Origin: Pseudomonas yangonensis
Lineage (GTDB): Bacteria; Pseudomonadota; Gammaproteobacteria; Pseudomonadales; Pseudomonadaceae
Direction: 5' to 3'
DNA length: 64,000 nucleotides
Assembly: GCF_009932725.1 (NCBI RefSeq)
Contig: NZ_BLJU01000012.1
Coordinates: 124,001 to 188,000 of the forward strand
A program made the translations under genes and the position numbers. The notes beneath the pieces were generated by a model. That model was not told the origin of the DNA, ran no database searches, and was given only the letters and a program-made list of their open reading frames with translations. Of this stretch, positions 18,989 to 28,270 are shown one piece after another. Position 1 is the first letter of the stretch, and each line of letters starts with the position of its first letter.

Positions 18989-20644
18989 TTACAGCTGGAA
19001 GCGGGCGATGTTTCCGCGCAACGCCTCGCTGGTACGCGCGAGGCTTTCGCTTTCCTGCTGCGCATGCTGGAAGGCGAAGGCCGATTGCTCCGTACTGTCA
19101 CGTACCGAGACGATGCCGCGGCTGATTTCCTCGGCCACAGCCGTCTGTTGCTCGGCTGCGGTGGCGATCTGCTGGTTCATGCCGTTGATGCGCTCGATCA
19201 TGGCGACGATCCGCGCCACCGCTTCGCCAGCCTCCGATACACCGGAAACCGACTGTGAGCTGGAGCTCTGGCAGCGCTCCATGTAGCGTGAGGTTTCATC
19301 GGCGATCTTCTGCAGGCTGGCGATCAAGCCCTCGATCTCGGTGGTAGCCTCCTGGGTACGACGCGCCAGGCTGCGCACTTCATCGGCGACCACGGCGAAG
19401 CCACGCCCGGCCTCGCCGGCGCGGGCGGCCTCGATGGCGGCATTGAGCGCCAGCAGGTTGGTCTGGTCCGCTACCGACTTGATCACGTCGAGCACGCTGC
19501 CGATGTTGCTGCTTTCGGCTTTCAGCCGGCCCATGGCTTCGCTGGAGTTGTCGATCACCTGGGCCAGTTCGCCGATCAGGCTGACCGCATGCCCTGCTTT
19601 CTGCTGGCTTTGCGCTGCAGCCTCGTCGGCCTCGCTGGCGGCTTGTGCGGCGGACTCGGCGCTGCGCGCCACGTCCTGCACGGTGGCAGCCATCTCGTGA
19701 ACGGCGGTAACGATCTGCTCCACTTCTCGCTGTGCCTGGGCCACGCTCTCGGCATTACGCAGGCTCGACTCGCTGAGCTCCTGGCTGGAATGGGCCACGG
19801 TGCGCGATGAGTTGTCGATGCCCTGAGTGACTTGGCGCAGGTTCTGTTGCATGCGTTGTAGCGCGGCGAGCACGCTGTTTTCCGCGCAGTTTACGGCTTG
19901 CTCCATGGTGCGCAGATCGCCCTCTGCCACGCGCTGTGCGATGCGGTTCAGATCGCTCGGCTCGGCGCCCAGGGCACCCAACAGGTAGCGGCTGATCATA
20001 TTTCCCAGTACGGCCGCGATGACGAAGCTGAACACGGTGATGGTGATCAGCATGTTGCGCTGCTCTAGGTAGTGCGCCTCGTTGGCGAGTACCCGCTGGT
20101 TGGCGACGTCCGTGGTATGGATCAGGTACTCGTCGATGGTCTTGGTCAGCTCCTCGAGCAGGGGCGTGCACTGCTCCTTGACCATGCGCATGGCTTCGGC
20201 GTCGTTACCGGCGAACAGGTGTTCGGCGATGGTATGAGCGACCGGGCTGTAGCGCGATTCCACCTGCTCGATACGCGCCAGCATTTCACGGCCCGTGGCC
20301 GAGACGTCGCTATGCGTGCTCATTGCCTGACGCAGCGCTGCGATGCTGTCGACTACGTCCTTTTCGTGGGCAGCGATGAACGCGCGTTGTTGCGCCCGCT
20401 CCGCAGGGGCGCTGTTGAGCGCCAGATTGCGCAGGACGATGGCCCTGTCTTTCACTGCTTCGCTGACTGCACTGGCCAGGCGGGCGCGTGCTTCTACACC
20501 GTTGATATAGGTGGAGAATTCACGATCAGAGCTGGCAAGGTTGTAGAGAGAGACGCCGGCGATCAGCAGCATCAGAGCAAGTAGGCAGGCGTAGCTAGCA
20601 TAAAGCAGGCTACGGGTGGAAAAACGAGCAGCATTTGAGGACAT
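18989..20644 (-). CDS. Methyl-accepting chemotaxis protein with four-helix-bundle sensor
   Basis: A 551-residue chemoreceptor: transmembrane helix at about 12-34, Tar-type 4HB_MCP periplasmic domain ([19 protein letters not shown] and [23 protein letters not shown] helices), second helix near 190-212, HAMP-like linker, and a signalling domain with [21 protein letters not shown]. The start at [12 protein letters not shown] has AGGTG upstream; the longer frame does not. The ligand is unknown. A consensus FliA promoter lies about 330 bp upstream. Confidence 0.9.
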   Translation of the reverse strand: MSSNAARFSTRSLLYASYACLLALMLLIAGVSLYNLASSDREFSTYINGVEARARLASAVSEAVKDRAIVLRNLALNSAPAERAQQRAFIAAHEKDVVDSIAALRQAMSTHSDVSATGREMLARIEQVESRYSPVAHTIAEHLFAGNDAEAMRMVKEQCTPLLEELTKTIDEYLIHTTDVANQRVLANEAHYLEQRNMLITITVFSFVIAAVLGNMISRYLLGALGAEPSDLNRIAQRVAEGDLRTMEQAVNCAENSVLAALQRMQQNLRQVTQGIDNSSRTVAHSSQELSESSLRNAESVAQAQREVEQIVTAVHEMAATVQDVARSAESAAQAASEADEAAAQSQQKAGHAVSLIGELAQVIDNSSEAMGRLKAESSNIGSVLDVIKSVADQTNLLALNAAIEAARAGEAGRGFAVVADEVRSLARRTQEATTEIEGLIASLQKIADETSRYMERCQSSSSQSVSGVSEAGEAVARIVAMIERINGMNQQIATAAEQQTAVAEEISRGIVSVRDSTEQSAFAFQHAQQESESLARTSEALRGNIARFQL

Positions 20645-20970
20645 AAGCACACCTGCTATGAACGTGAAACGGCATAAGCGGAATCGCTCGAGTGCACGCA
20701 AGAGCAATGGCCGCGGCCTGTAAGGTGCATCCTGCACCAGCTGCAGTTCCTCGGCGGGATGTCAGCTGGCATGACGCTCCATGCGCCGGCCGGAGAATGG
20801 CTGGCATGGTCCTTCAACACTGGCCTCACCTGTCGCGAGTGAGGCCATGTGTCCTTGTTCATAGCAGAGAGGGGCCGGTGTATTGGCGCTTTTGCGCAAC
20901 CCGGCCTGCGCTTCACTCAGGAAGCCCACTGTCAGTGGAGCGACCGTCATTATGAGCGAGTCTAGGACAG

Positions 20971-20997
20971 ATATCGGCGCGGCGCTTCGCTACTTTA
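20971..20997 (-). promoter_or_regulatory. FliA (sigma-28) promoter upstream of the 4HB chemoreceptor
   Basis: Read on the minus strand, TAAAG, 14 bases, GCCGATAT matches sigma-28 promoters. It implies a leader of about 320 bases before the chemoreceptor start. The surrounding gap (20645-21158) has no convincing gene; a short untranslated leader or small RNA there cannot be excluded. Confidence 0.65.
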
Positions 20998-21158
20998 GTA
21001 GTGGCAAAATGATGTCTGTCGTTGCAGGTTCGGTGGGGTGGAGTTCGTAGAAGCTGTCTCTGCCTCGCGGCGGTTTGCTGCCGCCTCGTTCCGTTGCGCA
21101 AGAACGTTCAAGACCTGCTTCGGTGGCCCGGTTAAGCTCGGCAGCCCAAGGAGGTTCC

Positions 21159-21869
21159 ATGTCCCGTCATCACGAGTTCACACAGGGCGCCAGCGATATG
21201 CTGCCAATGCTGCTCGGCGCCGCTCCATTCGGCATCATCTTCGGCAGCCTGGCTGGCGCTGCCGGGCTCGATCCCTGGCAAACCCTGGGCATGTCCGCCC
21301 TGGTATTCGCCGGTTCCGCACAGTTCATCGCCATCAGTCTGCTGGCCGGCGGTGCCGGCATCGCTGTGGTGTTGCTGACCACCTTCGTGGTCAATCTGCG
21401 TCATGCCCTGTACAGCGCCAGCATGCAGCCTCATGTGCGGCACCTGCCCAAGCGCTGGCGTATGCCTCTGGCCTTCGTTCTGACCGACGAGGCCTACGCG
21501 GTGGTGGTGCAGCGCTATGCCCGTGGTGACCAGGGCATCTATCGCCACTGGTATTTTCTCGGCGCGGCCTTGGCCATGTACTGCAACTGGCAACTTTGCA
21601 CGCTGGTGGGGGTGCTATTCGGCCAGGCGGTGCCGAACATCGGCGAGTGGGGGTTGGACTTCGCCATGCTGGCGACTTTCATCGGCATCGTCGTACCCAT
21701 GTTGCGCAACCAGCCACAGGTGGCCGCAGCCCTGGTCGCCAGCGCCGTGGCGCTGGCCTGCCATGCCTTGCCTTACAAGCTCGGCCTGATGGCCGCTGCA
21801 GCCAGCGGCATCGTGGTGGGTGTTTGGCTGGAGCGCCGCAAGCCGGCACTACAGGAGGAGTTGGTCTGA
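21159..21869 (+). CDS. azlC: AzlC-family branched-chain amino acid exporter, large subunit
   Basis: A 236-residue membrane protein of the LIV-E family. It begins MSRHHEFTQGASDMLP after a very good AAGGAGG ribosome site and carries the family signatures AAPFGIIFGSLAGAAGLDPWQT, SALVFAGSAQFIAI and NLRHALYSAS. The ATG of the small subunit overlaps the TGA stop, as usual for AzlC-AzlD, which together export branched-chain (and in some strains other) amino acids. Confidence 0.92.
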   Translation: MSRHHEFTQGASDMLPMLLGAAPFGIIFGSLAGAAGLDPWQTLGMSALVFAGSAQFIAISLLAGGAGIAVVLLTTFVVNLRHALYSASMQPHVRHLPKRWRMPLAFVLTDEAYAVVVQRYARGDQGIYRHWYFLGAALAMYCNWQLCTLVGVLFGQAVPNIGEWGLDFAMLATFIGIVVPMLRNQPQVAAALVASAVALACHALPYKLGLMAAAASGIVVGVWLERRKPALQEELV

Positions 21870-22198
21870 TGGATATCTGGTTGCTGATACTGGGCATGCT
21901 GGTGATCACCTTCGCCACCCGCTACAGCCTGTTCGCCTTCCCTGACCTGCGGTTTCCTCCTCTGGTCAGGCAGGGACTGCACTATGTACCAACGGCCGTG
22001 CTCACGGCCATCGTGGTGCCCGGCATGCTGTTGCCGGACGGGCAACACTGGGCGCTGAGCTGGAACAACGCCTATCTGCTGGCGGGCCTCGCCGCCATCG
22101 CCATCGCGACGTTCACCCGGCATCTTCTGGCGACCATTGGCGGAGGGCTGCTGGTGTTCTTCCTGTTGCGCTGGGCGTTCGGTCAGTTGCCGATCTAG
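21869..22198 (+). CDS. azlD: AzlD-family exporter, small subunit
   Basis: A 109-residue protein with four hydrophobic segments and the AzlD pattern MLVITFATRYSLFAF, LHYVPTAVLTAIVVPGML and TRHLLATIGGGLLVFFLLRW. Its start is the ATG overlapping the azlC stop (TGATG), and a longer upstream frame is a shadow of azlC. It partners AzlC. Confidence 0.9.
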   Translation: MDIWLLILGMLVITFATRYSLFAFPDLRFPPLVRQGLHYVPTAVLTAIVVPGMLLPDGQHWALSWNNAYLLAGLAAIAIATFTRHLLATIGGGLLVFFLLRWAFGQLPI

Positions 22199-22206
22199 GG
22201 CGCTTG

Positions 22207-22794
22207 TCAGACCAGCGTGCTGACTTTCGGCTCACGCTGGTTCAGGCGCAAATAATGTTCGTTGGCCTTGAGCAGCAGCGCCTGGTCGTCGACGCTCAAT
22301 TCCTCCAGCGCCTGGCCTTCGCCCTGGCTGCGGTAGAGGCTTTCCCCGAGGCGGCGCCGCATGCATTGATAGCGTTGCCGGCGCGGCTCAACCCTTAAGT
22401 TGAGCAGGTCGATGAAGGCGACCTGCATTTCGTCGCTTTGCCCGGTTTCCAGTGCGCTGCGCTGCAGCAGCGGGGTGTGGGTGAACGGGGAGGCCGAGAG
22501 CATGATGTGCTGGCATTGCTGTAACTCGGGGCGAGGCTCGCCATTGAGCAGCCAGTTGCCGCGCAGGTCTCGCTCCAGGGAAAGCTTGCGTTGGCCGTGG
22601 TTGTCGACCTTGAGCCAGAGGCGGCGGAAGCGCCAGCGTGCGTCGCAGTCGATCAGGTAGTTGGCAGCGATGCTGTTGCCCTTGATGACCTGCATGAGGT
22701 GGCTGGTGGCGTGAATGCCATGGGCATCCTGATTCAGGCGGAGCGTTTCCACGCCGGGGGTGTGCCTAGGTTTCCATACCAAGGTCTGCTGCAT
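22207..22794 (-). CDS. Putative glycolipid-binding protein (DUF1089 type)
   Basis: A 195-residue cytosolic protein starting MQQTLVWKPRHTPGVETLRL (GGAG upstream). It resembles the PF06475 family, a spiral beta-roll first solved for a P. aeruginosa protein and called putative glycolipid-binding by structure. The matching features are the start, NYLIDCDARWRFRRLWLKV and LNGEPRPELQQCQHIMLSASPFTHTP. The function in the cell is unknown. It is convergent with azlD, 8 bp away. Confidence 0.8.
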   Translation of the reverse strand: MQQTLVWKPRHTPGVETLRLNQDAHGIHATSHLMQVIKGNSIAANYLIDCDARWRFRRLWLKVDNHGQRKLSLERDLRGNWLLNGEPRPELQQCQHIMLSASPFTHTPLLQRSALETGQSDEMQVAFIDLLNLRVEPRRQRYQCMRRRLGESLYRSQGEGQALEELSVDDQALLLKANEHYLRLNQREPKVSTLV

Positions 22795-22954
22795 CGCTCG
22801 ACTCCATGCCGGATGCCAAACAGGAGGGAAGGGCGGCTGCGCGCAGAACACGTTCCCTCGTGTTCAATGAGTTGTCGGCGCGCAGCATAAAGCGATGTCA
22901 GTGTGATGTCTGTCAGCTATTGCCGACAATTGCGCAAGTTTTTGCGCTACAGGT

Positions 22955-23292
22955 TCAGGCTTTGCGCTTGAGGGGTTGCAACTCGAATTTCACGCCTTCC
23001 AGGCCATGGGCCATCAGCGCACGAATGTTGCCGTGATCAGTGCCTTGCGGCGTTGCCAGTACGCTGCGGTAGTGTTCGCCAAAGGCGCGCAGCGCTTCGT
23101 CCTTGCTCAAGCCTTCCAGCAGCGCCAGCCCCAGGGTCTTGCAGGAGCCTTCGTTCTGCCCCGCAGCGTTTTCAACGTTGCCATTGCGGAAGGCGCTGGG
23201 CTGATAATCATAGTGCTGGGCAACGAATGCCAGGGTTTCGCTGAAGGCGTAATCGTCCTGCTGCAGGCGGCTACGCAGTTCGTTCAGAGCGG

Positions 23293-23296
<4 letters not shown>
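22955..23296 (-). CDS. HopJ-family conserved protein
   Basis: A 113-residue soluble protein that matches the small HopJ family (PF08888): FAETLAFV-like start, HYDYQPSAFRNG, NEGSCKTLGLALL, FGEHYRSVL and NIRALMAHGLEGVKF. The family takes its name from a P. syringae effector candidate, but it is widespread in non-pathogens and no type III genes are nearby, so an effector role should not be assumed. The start overlaps the DUF1244 stop by 4 bp. Confidence 0.85.
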
Positions 23297-23586
<290 letters not shown>

Positions 23587-23662
23587 GGTGGGCTCTCCGG
23601 GGATGATGGCGGCGATGATAAGAGCGTCGCCGGGGAGCGACAAGGCCGCCCGATGACAGCCG

Positions 23663-24034
23663 TCAGCGATGACCAGCGAGGGTGATCGATACCGACTCGG
23701 CGAAACGCAGGGCGTGCGGCTTGTCCACTTCGACTTCGGCGTAACGCACAGCCTGGTGAGTCATGACCAGATCGAGAATTTCCTGAGTCAGGCGTTCGAG
23801 CAGGGCAAAGCGGTTGCCTTCGACGTGGGCGATGATCGCCTTGGTGATGGTGCGGTAGTTCAGGGCATGTTCGATGTCGTTGACCTGCACGGCATCGACC
23901 GCCGGGTAGAGGATGGTCAGGTTGATCAGCACGTCCTGCTTGTTGTTGATCTCCTCTTCTTTGATGCCGATGTAGGTGCGCAGGCGCAGGTCCTTGACGC
24001 GGATGCGCGCCATTCCGGGTTCCAGTCGCGGCAT
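23663..24034 (-). CDS. folX: Dihydroneopterin triphosphate 2'-epimerase FolX
   Basis: A 123-residue tunnel-fold protein of the FolB/FolX family: [47 protein letters not shown] and [15 protein letters not shown]. FolX epimerises dihydroneopterin triphosphate to the monapterin form, feeding tetrahydromonapterin synthesis. The ATG overlaps the folE stop (ATTAA on the plus strand). An internal Met eight codons later is an alternative start. It belongs to the folM-folE-folX operon. Confidence 0.9.
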   Translation of the reverse strand: MPRLEPGMARIRVKDLRLRTYIGIKEEEINNKQDVLINLTILYPAVDAVQVNDIEHALNYRTITKAIIAHVEGNRFALLERLTQEILDLVMTHQAVRYAEVEVDKPHALRFAESVSITLAGHR

Positions 24035-24594
24035 TAGTTGTTCCGTCCGATCAGTTGCAGGAATTCGTGGCGAGTGTTGCAGGACTCGCGGAACGCGCCA
24101 AGCATCACCGAGCTGCTCATCACCGAATTCTGCTTCTCCACGCCGCGCATCATCATGCACATGTGCTTGGCCTCGATCACCACGGCCACGCCAGCGGCGT
24201 TGGTCACACGCTGTATCGCATCGGCGATCTGCTTGGTGAGATTTTCCTGGATCTGCAGGCGGCGCGCATACATGTCGACGATGCGCGCCACCTTCGACAG
24301 CCCGAGCACCTTGCCGGTGGGGATGTAGGCGACATGCGCCTTGCCGATGAAGGGCAGCAGGTGGTGTTCGCACAGCGAGTACAACTCGATGTCCTTGACG
24401 ATCACCATCTCGTCGTTATCGGACTCGAACAGCGCGCCGTTGACAATTTCCTCCAGCGATTGCTGGTAGCCATGGCAGAGGTACTGCATGGCCTTGGCCG
24501 CGCGCTTGGGCGTGTCGAGCAGGCCCTCGCGCTCGGGGTTTTCACCGAGGCCTACGAGAATCTCGCGGTATTGCTGGGAAAGAGGATGGCTCAT
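24034..24594 (-). CDS. folE: GTP cyclohydrolase I
   Basis: A 186-residue enzyme converting GTP to dihydroneopterin triphosphate. The zinc and catalytic residues are visible in [21 protein letters not shown] and [12 protein letters not shown], and the family core reads [20 protein letters not shown]. Length is normal. It sits between folM (22 bp upstream) and folX (overlapping), the order of the P. aeruginosa folE1 cluster. The operon promoter region upstream of folM carries several TGTACA-type boxes. Confidence 0.95.
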   Translation of the reverse strand: MSHPLSQQYREILVGLGENPEREGLLDTPKRAAKAMQYLCHGYQQSLEEIVNGALFESDNDEMVIVKDIELYSLCEHHLLPFIGKAHVAYIPTGKVLGLSKVARIVDMYARRLQIQENLTKQIADAIQRVTNAAGVAVVIEAKHMCMMMRGVEKQNSVMSSSVMLGAFRESCNTRHEFLQLIGRNN

Positions 24595-24616
24595 GGCAGT
24601 GTCCTGAGCAGGCGCT

Positions 24617-25327
24617 TCACTTGAGGTGGCGGCCGCCGTTGAGGGTAAGGGTGGTTCCGGTTACGTAGGGGTTGTCCAGCAGATAGCGCAGGCTCTGATA
24701 GAAGGCTTGCGGGCCGGGTTCCTTGCCCAGCGCCGACTTGGCCAGAGCCTTGGCTCGGTAGGCCTCGTCATCGCCTTCGTTGAACATCAAGAGCGCCGGC
24801 GCGATGGCGTTGACCTTGATGCGCGGCGCCAGGCGCGCGGCAAAAGACAGCGTCAGGCTCTCCAGCCCCGCCTTGGTGGCGCAGTAGGCCGGACGATTGG
24901 CGGTGCCCTTGCGCACCACGTCGTCGCTGACATGAATGATGTCGGCGAGCTCCGACTGCAGCAGCAGATCACTGCAGTGCAGGTTGATCAGGTAAGGGGC
25001 GAGCATGTGCACGCTGAACAGTTGGCGGAAGGTTGTGGCTTCTTCGCCCGGTGCTTCGGCCAGCCATTGCGAGGCGTTGTGCACGATCGCACGAAGGCCG
25101 CTGCACTTGGCCTTGACCTGTTCGATGAAGGCGAGGATGCCGGCCTCGTCGCTGAAGTCGGCCTGCACCGTGATAGCGCCGCGCTCGCGCAGTCGCTCGA
25201 TGCTGTCGCGCTGCTGGCGGTAGCTGACGATCACCGACTGACCCTCGTCGAGCAGGCGTTCGGCGCAGTACAGGCCGACTCTCTGGCCGGCGCCGGTGAT
25301 CAGGATGGGATAGCTGGCAGCGCTCAT
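24617..25327 (-). CDS. folM: Dihydromonapterin reductase FolM
   Basis: A 236-residue short-chain dehydrogenase with the FolM-type cofactor motif [22 protein letters not shown] (modified NNAS) and catalytic YCATKAG. It reduces dihydromonapterin (and weakly dihydrofolate) with NADPH. In pseudomonads tetrahydromonapterin is the cofactor of phenylalanine hydroxylase. The start at [14 protein letters not shown] was chosen over a frame reaching 40 codons upstream. It is the first gene of the pterin operon. Confidence 0.92.
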   Translation of the reverse strand: MSAASYPILITGAGQRVGLYCAERLLDEGQSVIVSYRQQRDSIERLRERGAITVQADFSDEAGILAFIEQVKAKCSGLRAIVHNASQWLAEAPGEEATTFRQLFSVHMLAPYLINLHCSDLLLQSELADIIHVSDDVVRKGTANRPAYCATKAGLESLTLSFAARLAPRIKVNAIAPALLMFNEGDDEAYRAKALAKSALGKEPGPQAFYQSLRYLLDNPYVTGTTLTLNGGRHLK

Positions 25328-25422
25328 GTGCGACTCGTGCAGATGAAAATGAAGGCCTGGTTCGTACCGCCTCGGGATACCTGACCAGTGGCAAGCGGCA
25401 CTCACCAGACCGTGAATAAAGC

Positions 25423-25449
25423 TATACCAGAGTCGCAGGTTGTACAACC
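25423..25449. promoter_or_regulatory. Putative LitR operator 1 and palindrome in the folM promoter
   Basis: TATACC, 12 bases, TGTACA (25423-25446) fits five plus six of the positions of the class II LitR operator as I recall it, T(G/A)TACA-N12-TGTA(C/T)A. The right half lies in a perfect 12-bp palindrome GGTTGTACAACC (25438-25449). It is about 100 bp upstream of the folM start codon. On the minus strand TTGTAC and TATAGC could be -35 and -10 elements, so binding would overlap the promoter. Confidence 0.55.
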
Positions 25450-25544
25450 ATGCGTGTCATGTGGATTTGCTATCAGATAAAGTTTATTTGCCTATTTGAC
25501 TGACTTATAAGGCTTTTTATCGAAGCTGCGCAGCGAATTCTTTT

Positions 25545-25598
25545 TGTACTTTACCTGTACGTCTATTTGTTTTTGTACAGGTATTTCTGGCTTGTATA
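25545..25598. promoter_or_regulatory. Cluster of four TGTAC boxes upstream of folM
   Basis: TGTAC occurs at 25545, 25556 and 25574, and TGTATA at 25593. The pair at 25556-25579 is TGTACG-N12-TGTACA, one mismatch from the recalled LitR consensus; the pair 25574-25598 has 13 bases between halves. The region is markedly AT-rich. It lies 220-270 bp upstream of folM and just beyond the 3' end of the monooxygenase-domain gene, so folM is the likely target. Confidence 0.5.
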
Positions 25599-25648
25599 AC
25601 GAAAACGGCCAGCACGAGGCTGGCCGATACGAAGTAAGGCGGGCAATT

Positions 25649-26215
25649 TCAGGATTTGCCGATGCTGGCGGCTCGTCTGCCGAGGCGTTGCGAGTAGTTG
25701 CCTTGCAGCCAGGGCTCCAGCAGGCGAGTGGAAAGCGGGATGAACAGGTAGGTCATCAGCGGCGTCAGGGCCAGCGTCGACAGAAGTACGCGGGCCACCA
25801 GCGAGAGGTCGGCGAGCCAGGGGCCGAACAGCAGGTTGAAGGCCAGGGACACCGGAAAGAACGCCAGCCAGATGGCCACGCTCTGTTTCCAGCGCGGCGG
25901 TTGGCGGTGAGCATTGCCGAACCAGGCGTCGAGACCCACTGCGCGTTTCTCCTGCGGTTGGGCGAAGAGTCCAGCGCCGCGCTGCAGCCAGGCCTGACGT
26001 GAAGCGGAATGCTCCCATGAGGCCATGGTCTGTTCGTCGCTGAAACGGAACACGATCTGAAATTCATCATCGCCGGCGGGCGGTGCCAGTACGCCGGAAC
26101 CGAGGTAGCCAGGGAAATCGGTGGCCAGGTGCTCACCTTCACGCAGCCAGGCGATGAAGTCGTGATAACGGCCATTGGCGACGCGACGCGCCACCATCAG
26201 GGTAACGGGGGACAT
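25649..26215 (-). CDS. Antibiotic-biosynthesis-monooxygenase-domain membrane protein
   Basis: A 188-residue protein starting MSPVTLMVARRVANGRYHDF with a strong GGAG. Residues 1-100 form an ABM (dimeric alpha-beta barrel) domain: FIAWLREGEHLATDFPGYLGS and FQIVFRFSDEQTMASWEHS. Two hydrophobic helices follow (about 112-132 and 138-160). This ABM plus two-helix layout is common in bacteria, with no defined function. Its 3' end borders the TGTAC-box cluster. The 26216-26608 gap to the regulator is a divergent promoter region. Confidence 0.85.
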   Translation of the reverse strand: MSPVTLMVARRVANGRYHDFIAWLREGEHLATDFPGYLGSGVLAPPAGDDEFQIVFRFSDEQTMASWEHSASRQAWLQRGAGLFAQPQEKRAVGLDAWFGNAHRQPPRWKQSVAIWLAFFPVSLAFNLLFGPWLADLSLVARVLLSTLALTPLMTYLFIPLSTRLLEPWLQGNYSQRLGRRAASIGKS

Positions 26216-26540
26216 TGTGTATCTCCTCGAAAGTTGCCGTCGGCCGGGGTCTGGCGTAGGCGTGATCGAGCACGGGGTGACGTGCTCGATGAACAACAGC
26301 AAGGATTATTCCGGTTTTATCAGAATTAGCCAGTCCCGCCTGACGGGGCGCTGCCCGAGCGGGGCTACCGGCGCCGCCCCTTCTGAGGGCGCAGGATGTG
26401 CCAAATGGACGCAGGCGGTCGCTATTCTTCGAACTTTGGTGTAATCATCAAGCTAGCGGCGCCGCACGAGTCGATAGGCTGGGGCGATCAAGATCGTTAT
26501 AACGGATCGAATGACAGGGACAATTATGCACTGGCTCAAT

Positions 26541-26586
26541 TTGTATAATTTTTGCACAATGACTGCTTGCGGTGCTGGGTTACAAT
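26541..26586 (+). promoter_or_regulatory. Likely promoter and imperfect operator of the LitR-like gene
   Basis: TTGTATAA and TTGCACAA form an imperfect inverted pair (26541-26559) overlapping a TATAAT. A second possible -10, TACAAT (26581-26586), has ATGACT sixteen bases upstream. MerR-type regulators often control themselves from such sites. Element assignment is tentative. The 26216-26540 part of the gap holds only GC-rich imperfect repeats. Confidence 0.35.
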
Positions 26587-26608
26587 GCCGCCTTAATTCA
26601 TTGCCGTG

Positions 26609-27574
26609 ATGCCCGAAGCCATGCCTGAATTCGCCTCCGTCACATCGCTTGCGTCTAGTGCTTTGAAGCAGGAAGAGCTGTTCCCCATCCGCGAGGTCTC
26701 TCGTCTGACTGGCGTCAACCCGGTCACCTTGCGCGCCTGGGAACGGCGTTATGGGCTGATCCAGCCGACGCGTACCGATAGCGGCCATCGTCTCTATTCG
26801 CAGGCTGATATCGACGCGGTGCGCAGCATCCTGGCCTGGATCGAGCGCGGCGTGGCGGTCAGCAAGGTCGGCTCGATTTTGGCCAAGAGCGCCGCCAGTC
26901 GCAGTGTGGCCACGCCGGCTTACGATGACGTCAGCAGTGACGACTGGGGCCAGTGGCAGGATCAACTGCGCAGCGCGTTGCATCACTTCGACGAGCCTCG
27001 TCTCGAGCGCCTGTACGGGCAGATTTTTTCCTGTTATCCGCTGCCCGTGGTGTTTCAGGACATTCTGATGCCGATCTGGCAGGAGTTGCTGCTGCGTCAG
27101 GACGAGGTGGGGCAGCGTGGCGAGTGGTTGATGCTCGATGGCTTCCTGCGCGGGCGTTGCTGGCAGCGTTTGCAGCTGGGGCGAGGCGAGTCTCGTGACA
27201 TTGTGCTTCTTGTGGCATTACCCAGCCACTGCCGCGAGCTGGAGTTGCTGGTTGCGGCCTTGCTGCTCGGCAGTCAGGACGTCGACATCAGGGTAATGGG
27301 GCCGGGAGTGCCGATGACCGATCTGGCCCTGGTCTGCGAACGCATAAAGCCGCAAGCTCTGGTGATTTTCAGCAATCTGCCGCCAGGTGAGGAATTTCCA
27401 CGGCAACTGGGGCGCCTGGCGCTCGGCCTGGAATGTCCGCTGGCGCTTGCTGGTGACAGCGCCGATCTGGCTGAGGAAAGTCTTGCCGGCTCGCCCATCG
27501 CCTGCCTGGGTAACGAGGGGCGTATGATGCAGCGTCGCCTGCAGCAGTACCTCGCAGGTCATCTCGACACCTGA
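26609..27574 (+). CDS. MerR-family regulator with degenerate B12-binding domain (class II LitR-like)
   Basis: A regulator of about 321 residues. The MerR helix-turn-helix reads PIREVSRLTGVNPVTLRAWERRYGLIQPTRT (near residues 25-55), followed by YSQADIDAVRSILAWIERG. The C-terminal two-thirds matches the CarH/LitR light-sensor fold (helical cap plus Rossmann-like B12 domain). The B12 signatures are degenerate: the cap has GQRGEW instead of an EH pair, and PSHCREL stands where DxHxxG is expected. This is the pattern of class II LitR (PplR of P. putida), which does not sense light itself but answers to a partner LOV protein. Start is uncertain: GTG 26606, ATG 26609 or ATG 26621. A short-LOV gene lies 0.7 kb away. 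Confidence 0.85.
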   Translation: MPEAMPEFASVTSLASSALKQEELFPIREVSRLTGVNPVTLRAWERRYGLIQPTRTDSGHRLYSQADIDAVRSILAWIERGVAVSKVGSILAKSAASRSVATPAYDDVSSDDWGQWQDQLRSALHHFDEPRLERLYGQIFSCYPLPVVFQDILMPIWQELLLRQDEVGQRGEWLMLDGFLRGRCWQRLQLGRGESRDIVLLVALPSHCRELELLVAALLLGSQDVDIRVMGPGVPMTDLALVCERIKPQALVIFSNLPPGEEFPRQLGRLALGLECPLALAGDSADLAEESLAGSPIACLGNEGRMMQRRLQQYLAGHLDT

Positions 27575-27595
27575 GACGGCCTGCAGGCTCGGATT

Positions 27596-28204
27596 TCAGT
27601 CGACGGTTGCGGTTTGCAACTGCTGCTCGCTGTGCCGATCGAACAGGTACTGGCGTAATGTTTGCTCATCTTCCGCATGCAGCGTCTGCAGGCTGTACGC
27701 GTAGCGCGTTTTGCTGACCCGTCTGACCAGCCGCGCGCGCAGTTGCACGCGATGTTCCTGAGGCAGGAGTAGCTGCAGCAACTGATCCTTGGCTGGTGTG
27801 CCAGCCTTGCTGTGTTCCACCAGCATTCCGCTATTGGACAGCTCCAGCGCCTGCAGGCCGCTGGGCCGTTCGCTGCTATCCAGCAGCACCAGCGCTGTGG
27901 GCAGGACCAGCCGCCACGGCCGCTCGCTCAGGCCTTGCTCGAAGATCAGCGGCGCTCCCAGCTCCAGGCGTGACTGGCTCTGTTCATCCTGGATAAGGCG
28001 CAGCGGAAAACTGAGGTGTTGATTATCGCTGTGGGTGTCCAGGCTCAGATGCTCCTCGTCGCCCAGACGGCTCAACAATTCACTGAGTCTTTCACCCAGC
28101 GTCAATTGCGGCGCTGCGCTCGGGCGCCGTGTATGCGGAGGCTTGGAGAGGGTCTGCTGGATGAAGTCCAGCTCGTCCTGGGTCAGCAGCGGGTCGCTTT
28201 GCAT
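27596..28204 (-). CDS. PilZ-like domain protein
   Basis: A 202-residue soluble protein. The C-terminal half looks like a PilZ barrel (LQALELSNSGMLVEHSK, then LLLPQEHRVQLRARLVRRVSKTRYAYSLQTL), but the c-di-GMP motif DxSxxG reads ELSNSG and I find no clean RxxxR before it. Binding of c-di-GMP is therefore doubtful. The N-terminal 100 residues are YcgR-N-like at best. It lies convergent with the LitR-like gene, between it and the LOV gene. Confidence 0.65.
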   Translation of the reverse strand: MQSDPLLTQDELDFIQQTLSKPPHTRRPSAAPQLTLGERLSELLSRLGDEEHLSLDTHSDNQHLSFPLRLIQDEQSQSRLELGAPLIFEQGLSERPWRLVLPTALVLLDSSERPSGLQALELSNSGMLVEHSKAGTPAKDQLLQLLLPQEHRVQLRARLVRRVSKTRYAYSLQTLHAEDEQTLRQYLFDRHSEQQLQTATVD

Positions 28205-28270
28205 GGATTAGGTACTGCAAGGGGGCAAACCTTTTTGACTGCCGCGCTGGACTATAGTTTTAGCCGTTCG

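Noticed and set aside
26541..26559. LitR operator in its own promoter
   Set aside because: The half-sites TGTATA and TGCACA are only five bases apart, not twelve; kept only as a tentative promoter.
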